DNA of 64,000 nucleotides from positions 310,001-374,000 of the forward strand of contig VLTN01000007.1 in NCBI GenBank assembly GCA_008330645.1. The letters run 5' to 3'. Numbering within the stretch: position 1 is the first letter of the stretch; every line of letters begins with the position of its first letter. The notes below the pieces were generated by a model. That model ran no database searches and was not told the origin of the DNA. It saw only the letters and a program-made list of their open reading frames with translations. This document shows positions 54,701-62,488 of the stretch, in pieces. Both the position numbers and the translations under genes were made by a program. Source of the DNA: Cafeteria roenbergensis (taxonomy: Eukaryota; Sar; Bigyra; Bicosoecida; Cafeteriaceae).

Positions 54701-57700
54701 GGCTCCACCGCGACCGGGTTCGCTGGCGGATGGGGAGTGGGCGCGGAGGCCACGAGCCCGGGGGGCAACAGCGTCGAGGGGGCGGACTCCCCGGTCCGCG
54801 GGTCCTGGCGGCCGCTCAGGCACGCTCGGGCTGGCTCGGTGGGCGCCGCTTCCTCGCTCGGGGCAGGCTCGGGCGCCGGCGGGTCGCCGGGAAAGCGGGG
54901 CTCCCAGGGCGACGTGCAAGGCAGTAGTCCCCATGCAAGCGTGCTGGGGTCCCCGGCGCGGCCGTCGTCCCTGGTGGTGCGCGAGCTGGGGCGCCGCCGG
55001 GGCCGCGAGAGCAACGCCTGGGTGGTGGGGTCGCTGGCCGACGCAGCGGTCGAGCTTTCCGCTGCTGAGAACGGCAGCCAGGGCAGCGACGGAGCGCGCT
55101 CAGCGGGGCACCCGTACCCGAGCGAATCCTTGACCGACGGCGCGGGCGGCAACGGAAGGCGGGGCGGCAGCGATGCGGACTCTGCGGCCGGCCGCTCAGC
55201 CGGTGGGGCGGGCAGCGGCGCGGCGCTCGCCCGCGGCACCTCGTACGGCTCTGCGGCGATGCTTGGGATGGGGGGCTCCGGAATCGGAAGCGGATCCTCT
55301 GCCATGGACGTCGGAGCGACGCTGGCTCGCATGGACGCGTCTCTCCTCGTGGGCCTCAGCGGCGGGCTCGCAGACGGCCAGCGGGCTGCAGTGGGGGCCA
55401 TCCTCGGGGCGCACACGCTGCCCACAGAAAAGGCCGGGTGGCTCCGAAAGCTGGGCGCGAGGCGAAACCTCTCGCGGTTTCGCCGGCGATGGTTCGTGCT
55501 CTCCGAGCGCCGCGGGACGCTGCGGTACTCGTCCTCGCCGCTGGACGCCGTGGCCAAGGCGGAGGTCTTCCTTGGCGGCATGGAGGCTCTGCCGGCGCCC
55601 GAGTTCGACCGGCGCTACCAGCGCGTCGCGGGCTCCACCCAGAAGACCATCACGACCTTCTGCTTCATCCTGCGGCGGGCCGCGGAGCTGGGCACTCCTC
55701 GCGCTGCAAGGGGCGACGCGGCCGGAGGCCCGGACGGCGCGGGCAAGCGGCGCAAGGCCGCCAAGGGCAGGGAGTACCTGCTGTTCACCGACAGCAGGCA
55801 CGTCATGTCCGAGTGGGTGGAGGCCATCACGGCGGTGGCGCGAGCCGTGGACCGCCGCCTCGGAGCCCCGGTCTCCCGATCCACGTCGAAGCGGTCGCAG
55901 CGGTTCGCGGCGTCGAGGTCCTGGTCTGAAGGCCGGGCGGGTGGGGGCGGGGGCCGTGGAGCGTTTGCAAGCGCGGCGTCAGGGAGGTCCTTGGCTATGT
56001 TCGCCGATGACGACGACGAGGATATCGACGACGACGATGACGACGGTGACGACGACGACGACGACGACGACGAGGGCGGCGGCGGCGCTTTTGCGGGGGG
56101 ATTCTACGCGCCAACCCTGTCGCCCGGAACGGGCAGCCTTGCCGACGCTGCCTCGCCGCTCAGCAGAGGCGGGAGCCAGGGCGGAGCTCTGGAGCGCTCT
56201 CCCGTCGCACCTGCCTTTGCGCCGGCCGGGGGCTGGGGCGGCAGCGCTCCCGACCCAATGGCGGGGTATGTCGTCGACCGAGGCACCGGGAAGCTGCGTG
56301 GCAGGCACCGGCCAAGGGCCAGCGGAGCGAGGGCAGGATCTGGCGCAGCCAGTGTCCACGACGACGGCGGCGATGACGACGATGACGACGACGACGGAGA
56401 CTCCATCGCCGGCACCCCGGGGGTTGCCGGACCGAGGCAGGAAGGCGGCACCTGGAACGACGGGTGGGACGGCGTCCCCAGCCAGGATGAAGGGGACCTG
56501 TCAGCCCTGGCGGCAGCCACGGACAGGCGCCGCTGGCCCCGCCTGACCTGGCTCGCCGCGCAGGGAGCAGGCGCGTCGGCAGACAGGCTGTCCGTTCGCG
56601 TGGAGCATGCGCCGCGGCCGGGCGCCGACGACCCCGCCGCGGATGCCGTGTCCGCGCGCGCCGGCGGCGGGGGCCGCAAGCTCAGGGCAGGAACCATCAC
56701 GCCGCAGGCCGCAGCGGCGATTCGTGCCCAGACGGCAGCCGCGGGCGTGCCTGGCTGGGTCGGCTGCATGCCCCCTACGGGGAACAGCAACGTTGCCCGC
56801 GCGGCATTTGCTGCCGCCTGGGCCATGGCCGCCAAGTCCTGCGCGTCTGCAGACGGCGCCGCGGCAACTGCCGTCACTGCCGAGACGGTTGCCACCGCCC
56901 TGAACCGTCGGCGAGTGGCTCGAGCTGCCGCAGACGACGAGGGCGCCGCGGATGGCGCCGATACAGCTGCTGGCGCTCTTGACGACGCGCTGAGCGGCGC
57001 GGCCGTCAGCGGGTCGCCAGTCAAGCCGCAGCAGCCGCGCTCGCGCGCGGGGGTTTCGAGCTGGTTCGGCCGGGCGGCGACTGCCGCCGCAGCAGCGGCT
57101 GCCGCCAAGTCGCCCGCCGGGTCGAAGCCGCTGCCCGCGCCAGTTGTCGAGGCCGAGGCCACGTCCGGCCCAATGGTGGTTGCGTCCGGCCGCATGGCGC
57201 CCGCAGGCCCGACTGTGGACGCGTTCCGCGCCGCAGTATCGGGCGGCCAGGTGGTTAGCGCCCTGGAGCAGGCGGCAGCCGCGGCAGCGGCCCGCCTTCA
57301 CCACATCGACTTTGCGCGCTCCGCTGGCCTCAGCCCCCCCGGCGACGTCGTGGCCGCCCGGGCGGCTGCTCTGGAGCACGCCTACGTGACCGCCACGCTG
57401 CTGCGCGCCGCGAACACGGACCCCCGCACGACCAGCCTGCTGGTGCTGGGGATGGTTTCGCACGCCCAGGAGCCCCAGAGCAGCGAGCCGCGCACCGGGG
57501 CAATCGCGGCGGCCATCCGTGCGGCTCTCGCTGCCGCTGCGAGCTCTGCTAAGGAGAGCGTGACTGCCGACCTACCGGCGGAGACGCCAGAGGGCGTGTG
57601 GCTGGGGCGCCTCGCGGGCGGCCCCGCGCTCGCACTGCCGAGCGGGTTGTGCGCCGCGCTGCCGTTGGCGCCTCACAGAGCCCCGGACGACGCGCCGGTC

Positions 57701-60700
57701 GACGACCGGCCGTCGTGGATGCAGCCGCCCGTTGCGGCTGGCCCCCTTGACGGGAACTCGCGCGGCGCAGCATGGGCCGAGCGCGCAAGCAGGCAGGAAG
57801 GCGACGGCGTTTGGGGCGACGTCCTTCCGTTGCTTGCGCGGGCCCGCGGCGGCGCGCAGTCCAACATGCGCCAGAAGAAGCAGACGGGCAAGCGGGCGGC
57901 CGTCCACCTCGGGGACGACGGCGCCGCAGTGTCCGCCGCTGGGCGGGACGAGCACGCCTTGGGCGGCGAGTCGCTCCCGTGGGTGCTGGCGCTCGAGGTG
58001 ATGGTCGACCGCGGGGCCCTGGCCCTGCCGTCCTGCACCGCGTCGGAGCTTCCGTCGGGGCTCAGGCCCCACTCTGGGAGCCTGTGGGCAACGGGGGGCG
58101 GCTGCATGGCCGCGGCGGCGCTGGGGGAGGCGTCTGCGATGGAGCAAATTATGGCTGACGCCTGCACAGAGAGCAGTCGCGCGCCGATGAGGCGTCTGAA
58201 GCGCAAGACCGAACGGCGGAGCCGCCACAAGCGCGGTCGCTCCGGCTCCCGCCGAGGCGGGCCTGGACGGGGCACCACCGTTGCAGCGAGCGCGCCTCGC
58301 ACTGGCGAGGCATCCGGCCCGGGGACGTCCATGCTGTCCCGCGTTGCGCGCATGCGGTCGCCCGCCGCCGCTGCGGGGGAGGGCGCGTCTCCCTCGCCCG
58401 CGCGCTCGCCCGCGTCCCCGTCCCCTATGTCGTCGGCACCGCTTGCGGCAAGCCGTTCAGGCGCGGCCGCGTCGCAGCGAGCATCTGCGGCCAAGCCGTC
58501 GAGGCGGCTCAGGACCCGCGACCGCCCCACCGTGGCTGGCACGCAATCCTTCAGGTCGCGCGCTCGCAGGGTCCGATCCTTCCGTTCAGCAATGCCAGGG
58601 CTGCCCGTTCAGGACCCCTCCGTTGGCGTCGTCGGCGGCGGCGGCCTTGGAGGCAGCGCTGCCTCTCCCGGCGCTCCGGCGCCAGCTCTCAGCGCTCGGA
58701 ACATCGCAGGCCACTCGCGCTCCGGCTTCCTCGAGACGCGACGCGGAGGCATCGCCCACGGGCGAAGGGCCACCACAGCTGCGCCCTCCCCGTCGTCGCC
58801 CGCCTCCCCAGGCAGCGGAGCAGCCCACCACAGCGGAGCCGGCGACCGCAGAGGGACGTCTCCAGGAGCCAGGCGGCGCGATCTTCCGGTGGCCCGCTCC
58901 ATCCGCGCCCTCGGCTCGGCGGGCTTGTCGACCCGCGGCCTCGGGGTCGGTCCTCAGCCTCTGCGGTCCGTGGCCAGCATGTGCGCGCCCCAGCACCTTG
59001 CGGACCCGGGCGCGCCACCCGAGGCTGGGCATGCCTCGCCAGCAACCAGTGCCGCCCTTGCAGACGCGAGTCCTGTTCGGCCTCCTCCGCGTCCTCGCCT
59101 CGGCTCCAGGAGCCTCCATACCATCGTTTCCAGCAGGCCCGACGGGGCCAACGCACAGGCGGGTGCCACGGCGTCCCAGCGCTTTGGGCCCGACCGGGCA
59201 GTGTCTGGCCTCAGCGGCATCCAGGACGTCTCTACGCACTCCTCAGACGAGGACGAGAACGAAGAGGAGGAGGGGGAGGAGGAGGAGACCGAGGCTGGTG
59301 CTGAGGCGGCAGCAGAGGCAGAGGCAGCGGCGGGCGAGGAGGACAGCGGCGAGGCTTTGGAGCCGAGAGAGAGGGCCGGGGCGGCGCGTGAGCAGGATGG
59401 GGCCATCACGAGACGGGACCTGTCGCGTCGCGCCGCGGGCGCCTCACCCCACGGCTTCCGTCCCGATCCCATGAGCGAGGGCTCGCCGAACCCGCCATCT
59501 GCAAGGCGCCGCCCGATGCGGGAGCGCGTGGAGAGCTCTCTGGGGCTGTCGGTCGGCGAGCGCGAGTTCGATTCGGGGCTGCCTGGCGATGCCGACCTGG
59601 CCTCTGCTGATGGCGGGCCGCCCGCTGCAGCGTTTGGGGCGCTGGCCTTGGCGTGTCGGCCGCGACCGGAGCCTCTCGGCGCGTCGCTGCCGCCGCAGCT
59701 GGCGGCTCTGGCCAGCGCAGACGCGCTCCAGCGGGCCACCCGGGCCGAGGCCGCGCTGCTCCGCCGCTTCGCCCACCGGCTCATGAGCGACTCCACCGTG
59801 CTTCCGAAGCTGGTTCAGAGCACGCGCTGGGACTCCCCGTCCCAGGCGGCACACACAAGGTCCATGGCGATGCAGTGGGCGCGGCCGCGCCGGGACCGCT
59901 CCCTTCTGCTGCTGTCGCTGCTCGACCGCGACTCCACGGACGGGGCGGTGAGGCACGCAGCGGCGAACGCCCTCCTGCGGCGCGGAGCGCTGTCCAACGC
60001 GGACGTGGCAGAGACGCTGCCCCAGCTCGTTCAGTCGCTCAAGGTGGAGCCAGCTCACGCGTCGTCGCTGTGGGCAGCCATCCTCACCCGCGCAGTGCGC
60101 TGCCCCGCCATCGTGGCGCCGCCCCTGTTCTGGGCGCTGTCCGTGGAGGCGGGCGCATCGCCGGCTGCGTACCCCCGCTTCGCCGCCCTGACTGCCTCGC
60201 TCGTCGCGTCCATGCCGCGCGTCGCCCGGGACGCTCTGGTCTGCCAGGCGCAGCTTTGGGGCCCGCGCGGCGCCTTTGCAAGGCTCTGTGCCCGAGTCAA
60301 GCGTTGGCGAAGCAAGGGCGTGTCCAAGCGCGAGCTGACCGAGCGGGCGAGGCAAGCGCTTGCCCTGCTGCGCAAGAGGCTTCCAAGGCGACTGGCGGTC
60401 CCACTCGGGCCGGGCTTTGAGGTCGGCCGCCTCGTTGTGTCGCGCTGCAGGGTGCTCGACAGCGCCAAGCTGCCTCTCTGGCTGACCTTTGAAGCAGCCG
60501 CCGATGACGCCGACGAGGCATCCTTCGAGCGGTGGGTGAATCGGCGTCCGCCCCGCCAGTCCTGGTCTCGCCACGAGGATTTGAGGGGGCACCAGCGCAT
60601 CGCCAGCCCCAGCAACCCCGCTGCGACGGCAGGCGACGCCGGGCCAAAGGATCCCATTGCCGCGCTCACCTCGCTGGCCGAGGGGGTCACGGACGACACC

Positions 60701-62095
60701 GACACCGAAGACGAGGAGGAGGACGCCAGGGCTTCCGCCACTGGCCCGGCTGGCGGCGAGGGGTCCGCTGGTACCGCGTCCGCGACGGCTGCGCCGGGCA
60801 CCGCTCCCGCCTCCCTCGCCAGGCGAGCGAGCGCAGCAAGGCTTGAGGTGTCGTCCTTGTCCTTTGCCGGCGCAGCCAGCCTGGCCCCAGCAGCGTTCAG
60901 TGGCGTCACTGACGCAGCGCCCCTCGGTCCCTCGGGCTGGGGCATTATTCGCACCAAGGTGGTGTCTGGCGCGCCCGCGGACCACGAGGCGCAAGGCGGA
61001 GACGACCTTGCCTCGCTCGGCTCCGGCCCCGCAGGCAGCGAGAGCGAGTCGATGCAGTCGTCTGTCCCCGGCGCAGCTGCACCCGCGGCGAGCCCGCCCG
61101 GGACCGAGGGCGAAGGGATGAGCGATCTGGTCAGCGAAGCCGCAAGCGACGCGCTCACTGCTCGCACTCGCGGCTCCGAGAGCATGGGAGGGGGGCAGGC
61201 GACGTCTTCGTCGATCGCAGCAGCAGCGGCCCAGCGCGTGGCGGCGGGCAAGGCAGTGCCCGTGGTTCCGAGCGAGCGGGCGAGCGTCCGCATCATCTTC
61301 AAGGCCGGCGATGACATTCGGCAGGACGGGCTCACGTTGCAGCTTCTGCGGCTCATGGAGCGATGGTGGGAGCAGGCAGGCCTTGGCATCCGCCTCCTGG
61401 CCTACCGCTGCCAGGCCACGTGGGAGGACGGCGGCGTTGTCGAGGTGGTGCAGTCAGCCGACACCATCGCCGCCGTTCAGCGGCGCTTCGGAGGCGGCGC
61501 CGCCGGAGCCTACTCCACCCGCTGCATCCGCGACTACCTCACGCACCACAACGGCCCCGAGGCATCCACCGGCTACGCGGCCGCGCAGAAGCGCTTCCTC
61601 CGCAGCCTCGCCGGCTACTGCGTGGCTACCTACGCGCTGGGGATCGGGGACCGCCACAACGACAACTACATGATCCGGCAGGACGGAACGTTCTTCCACA
61701 TCGACTTTGGCCACTTCCTCGGCAACACAAAGTTTCAGTTCGGCATTCAGCGCGAGCGCTCGGCCTTTGTTCTCACGCCCGCCATGGCAGAGGTGCTCGG
61801 CGGGCGCGACGGAGCCATGTTCAAGCAGTTCCTGGCCCTTGCGCAGGACGCACTGGTCGTCTTGCGCTCCCACGGCGACGAAATGGCAACCCTCTTCTTG
61901 CTTCTCATTGGAGCGGGGATGCCCGAGCTTCCGGCGCGCGACGATGTCTTCTACGTTCGTGAAAAGCTGTGCCTTGACGAGCCAGCCGAAACGGGCGACG
62001 CCCTCGTGCGCGAGCGGTTCCGGGTCGAGGCCTTCCGCGCTCTTGACTCCTTCTACAAGCGGGTCGACGACGCTTTGCACATCCTTGCGCATTGA
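48740..62095 (+). CDS. Giant class I-type phosphoinositide 3-kinase with PH domain
   Basis: A single uninterrupted frame of 4451 residues from the ATG at 48740. A PI3K-type C2 domain with inserts spans about residues 1176-1525 (QARLPLFDRAGRLRQGRI, then RAALWPG). A PH domain lies at about 2229-2375 (KAGWLRKLG, RFRRRWFVLS, then SEWVEAITAV), a PIK helical domain at about 3706-3895, and the kinase at about 4180-4445. The kinase has IIFKAGDDIRQDGLTLQLL, the catalytic loop GIGDRHNDN, and HIDFGHFLGN with an activation loop ending FGIQRERSAFVLT. That loop resembles class I enzymes, which make PI(3,4,5)P3 from PI(4,5)P2, rather than class III. A Ras-binding domain near the N-terminus is possible but not clear. 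The rest is Ala/Gly/Ser low complexity with Asp runs (56005-56080). Family members usually have 800-1700 residues. The PH domain could bring the enzyme to phosphoinositide-rich membrane; this is inference. Confidence 0.9.
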   Translation: MEALAAQTEAVLASEAGRRLALGLSESARPPSGAGRRLEEDARSQLNCAGTFSLLPEHCDRTTLLQAPPSTSGTAPQGPPASATPTPLRPVRVRVTFPDPLVRRVLVRAAAALALSAARGGAALDPARAATATETAARALAEAVGRPVERRAPGGPSALRVPFAENDGTAVASRADVLCRAGAAAADVTEAALWSILGSALLRVAVDEARRRASSALSAAAADRASRRALATARAKRALRRAIRRESPCLKAEGSREFVLDLRRPLCTTALVSRAVAEAVRVEGSDEAALADAEPRLPPPRESWLSSPSLDARGHAGPSPRSPYRVPVPKTLAKAAMASALLPLVRLTCLSRAAALHSSLRPYLPPSLAAAGWEPPAADVDGTARAPGQLPSLKALVADAELVRAGRAAAAVALGTAVRWSTCAASPLQRAEEAAARLGGETAQPSGELAAPAAAPSGPVRLSSLPEAHAAAAERSATVSPPQPQPQPQPQPPEPAAAAGREAAADQPADGPQGGGGTPTNRPPSTVFQPSDLRPISVPQGQAQHGRHPAGNAATGGPRESWRRSRGLACAQAAEAEARQLSSSALGKLLPGSSQGLHVPLASLGHRLTIRVCALENVASALVSLWAARAAEAAAAAQGHGGGGGHGGDEDGHEADGPAARGRGEAGPAGDGSHAPGGYGAGDGADDASHGSRSSGSEDEASDGREEQGALTPAASPAVAAAASPASQGAGAARSGQLATSRRSRIEAAQGKQLARQVSHRVVLNPLGAVASRTTQAGAPSPSPGLRAGGFRTTDSPSLVGRRGTPSEASGEDWASSIMSALPASVVSEEAGRRGSLPWNSPGLGAAGHSGSIGLGGAGRRGRRSRGLASLPSAPGAVCAPLGAIVPVPPLPGLALGPLLGAVFGGAAASARSRAAVLAFGQAPTGSARLRALARRFAAGAAAGLPGIGRVVRPMSSGPSSRRPSAESIGRGMARIAAHRPADSAAAAAAGGSVSWADAYEAMPALGASAVSSPIAGSMPATGRSAGLSLGTAAVSVAMRRAQALALAAGPAAHGHGAVSGFGAVQASGGRVPLLDALQADDAAGDGACVPGASTAEAASAAAASLVWGSGAAGHADEHEYHGRGRNPASGAASAHGAAAAAAAAAAAAAGGAGGWAGGAPLPSGTPRWLGDLPSPAWLPQVVALSVRVAVVLGDSELCGALETAAVPLANSTRWPGIAEGGAEAGGQDTGFRLAAAASDAIARVLGLAGGAGWLHTSEGPASARGGRGAAFGASAVSSGSRGVDFVARGGGGGGGGGGTGGSASGEAGGPCADAPASASAAPAGASTKAGLLALPLLAGRLPAEALLRVEIRALERDASETTTIAQARLPLFDRAGRLRQGRIRAALWPGSLSQPGIAPPGPFVPATAASEAALATFAPLMLKANRRRRGSGDDSTQARIGAGRLEGTPAFGAPHSHNGLATGDLGEAVCAWDTLLAALPVPSAEATSLSGLTLPGNLYDIAPTTITLELPTFAAPVIAAVPPWSASLFADVVAASSLAAAAASAVRAHAGRWARRDSAGSGCGGAVVPHADQTSPATLALDAVAVCVARLSAGLDPHGSELAAALESAQGGHGSSARDLLAGLAAHLWRQDVEDPFAGRRSTSLPPPSDSAPSQRRAVHPRVPASAAVSLTLGDDLWNDERLCGPGPLQPVSPWRAFTLVASLTAALAAVGASQRQRQGGRVAFGSGSSAGLLGLDGPWSAVRRAVRAGQGLAGVWPALSERATAAILSALGAQDLPLEAAPVEPSGAPSTRAAAMGDAAERRGSLLGQGARTSAPSAPSSPPESAPASPRRLSAAAAAMRGRWAPDPLLTGNPSLQRPAARGQPDPVARFELGPAASPSAVAASLAAHSVPPSLFLALRTCPPLLGSSPASLFASLSSPGDEEEEAPGVLVFSGLLRAALALATRARQGAALLRAGVPESPGRLSQPPVGRGSVVVASGRASRSGSTATGFAGGWGVGAEATSPGGNSVEGADSPVRGSWRPLRHARAGSVGAASSLGAGSGAGGSPGKRGSQGDVQGSSPHASVLGSPARPSSLVVRELGRRRGRESNAWVVGSLADAAVELSAAENGSQGSDGARSAGHPYPSESLTDGAGGNGRRGGSDADSAAGRSAGGAGSGAALARGTSYGSAAMLGMGGSGIGSGSSAMDVGATLARMDASLLVGLSGGLADGQRAAVGAILGAHTLPTEKAGWLRKLGARRNLSRFRRRWFVLSERRGTLRYSSSPLDAVAKAEVFLGGMEALPAPEFDRRYQRVAGSTQKTITTFCFILRRAAELGTPRAARGDAAGGPDGAGKRRKAAKGREYLLFTDSRHVMSEWVEAITAVARAVDRRLGAPVSRSTSKRSQRFAASRSWSEGRAGGGGGRGAFASAASGRSLAMFADDDDEDIDDDDDDGDDDDDDDDEGGGGAFAGGFYAPTLSPGTGSLADAASPLSRGGSQGGALERSPVAPAFAPAGGWGGSAPDPMAGYVVDRGTGKLRGRHRPRASGARAGSGAASVHDDGGDDDDDDDDGDSIAGTPGVAGPRQEGGTWNDGWDGVPSQDEGDLSALAAATDRRRWPRLTWLAAQGAGASADRLSVRVEHAPRPGADDPAADAVSARAGGGGRKLRAGTITPQAAAAIRAQTAAAGVPGWVGCMPPTGNSNVARAAFAAAWAMAAKSCASADGAAATAVTAETVATALNRRRVARAAADDEGAADGADTAAGALDDALSGAAVSGSPVKPQQPRSRAGVSSWFGRAATAAAAAAAAKSPAGSKPLPAPVVEAEATSGPMVVASGRMAPAGPTVDAFRAAVSGGQVVSALEQAAAAAAARLHHIDFARSAGLSPPGDVVAARAAALEHAYVTATLLRAANTDPRTTSLLVLGMVSHAQEPQSSEPRTGAIAAAIRAALAAAASSAKESVTADLPAETPEGVWLGRLAGGPALALPSGLCAALPLAPHRAPDDAPVDDRPSWMQPPVAAGPLDGNSRGAAWAERASRQEGDGVWGDVLPLLARARGGAQSNMRQKKQTGKRAAVHLGDDGAAVSAAGRDEHALGGESLPWVLALEVMVDRGALALPSCTASELPSGLRPHSGSLWATGGGCMAAAALGEASAMEQIMADACTESSRAPMRRLKRKTERRSRHKRGRSGSRRGGPGRGTTVAASAPRTGEASGPGTSMLSRVARMRSPAAAAGEGASPSPARSPASPSPMSSAPLAASRSGAAASQRASAAKPSRRLRTRDRPTVAGTQSFRSRARRVRSFRSAMPGLPVQDPSVGVVGGGGLGGSAASPGAPAPALSARNIAGHSRSGFLETRRGGIAHGRRATTAAPSPSSPASPGSGAAHHSGAGDRRGTSPGARRRDLPVARSIRALGSAGLSTRGLGVGPQPLRSVASMCAPQHLADPGAPPEAGHASPATSAALADASPVRPPPRPRLGSRSLHTIVSSRPDGANAQAGATASQRFGPDRAVSGLSGIQDVSTHSSDEDENEEEEGEEEETEAGAEAAAEAEAAAGEEDSGEALEPRERAGAAREQDGAITRRDLSRRAAGASPHGFRPDPMSEGSPNPPSARRRPMRERVESSLGLSVGEREFDSGLPGDADLASADGGPPAAAFGALALACRPRPEPLGASLPPQLAALASADALQRATRAEAALLRRFAHRLMSDSTVLPKLVQSTRWDSPSQAAHTRSMAMQWARPRRDRSLLLLSLLDRDSTDGAVRHAAANALLRRGALSNADVAETLPQLVQSLKVEPAHASSLWAAILTRAVRCPAIVAPPLFWALSVEAGASPAAYPRFAALTASLVASMPRVARDALVCQAQLWGPRGAFARLCARVKRWRSKGVSKRELTERARQALALLRKRLPRRLAVPLGPGFEVGRLVVSRCRVLDSAKLPLWLTFEAAADDADEASFERWVNRRPPRQSWSRHEDLRGHQRIASPSNPAATAGDAGPKDPIAALTSLAEGVTDDTDTEDEEEDARASATGPAGGEGSAGTASATAAPGTAPASLARRASAARLEVSSLSFAGAASLAPAAFSGVTDAAPLGPSGWGIIRTKVVSGAPADHEAQGGDDLASLGSGPAGSESESMQSSVPGAAAPAASPPGTEGEGMSDLVSEAASDALTARTRGSESMGGGQATSSSIAAAAAQRVAAGKAVPVVPSERASVRIIFKAGDDIRQDGLTLQLLRLMERWWEQAGLGIRLLAYRCQATWEDGGVVEVVQSADTIAAVQRRFGGGAAGAYSTRCIRDYLTHHNGPEASTGYAAAQKRFLRSLAGYCVATYALGIGDRHNDNYMIRQDGTFFHIDFGHFLGNTKFQFGIQRERSAFVLTPAMAEVLGGRDGAMFKQFLALAQDALVVLRSHGDEMATLFLLLIGAGMPELPARDDVFYVREKLCLDEPAETGDALVRERFRVEAFRALDSFYKRVDDALHILAH
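50185..50216 (+). repeat. GCAGCC repeat (Pro-Gln coding)
   Basis: About five copies of the hexamer GCAGCC encode alternating Pro and Gln in the N-terminal low-complexity part of the PI3K protein. Confidence 0.8.
55995..56085 (+). repeat. Asp-coding GAC/GAT run
   Basis: A trinucleotide run of GAC and GAT codons giving long Asp stretches shortly after the PH domain of the PI3K. A second, shorter Asp run occurs near 56360-56400. Both are imperfect and in frame. Confidence 0.85.
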
Positions 62096-62488
62096 GCCAA
62101 TGTGCTCTGGTGTTACTTCGTGCGTGTTGCCTCTGCGCCGCAGCGAGCGAGACTTGCACGTTCCAGAGCGGCCACGTCGCACCACGAACATTGCATTGGC
62201 GCCACCAATTGTTGCGTTTGCTCGGAGCTCAAAAAGCAAAGACAGCGGATGAGTTGTCAAGCCTACGGTGCTCGTGCGTCGGGGTCTGCCCCCTGCCCAA
62301 GCAAACTGCAACGCCTCGCGAAGCGGCTTTGCGTCCTCACAACATTGGAACAATCTTGCCCGACGCCAAATAGGCTCGTGCGACAGCAAGCACACAGGAT
62401 AGCTGAAAGCGCATGAGATACAAGACAGAGCGTGGAAAATCGTTTTCAAGCGGAGCCGGAAAGCCAAGAGACCGATGCCCGGAGGCAG
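62096..62488. other. Convergent intergenic region
   Basis: 393 bp between the PI3K stop and the stop of the last minus-strand ORF. It is noticeably more AT-rich than the rest of the window, as expected for 3' UTRs. No ORF, RNA gene or repeat is recognised. Confidence 0.5.
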
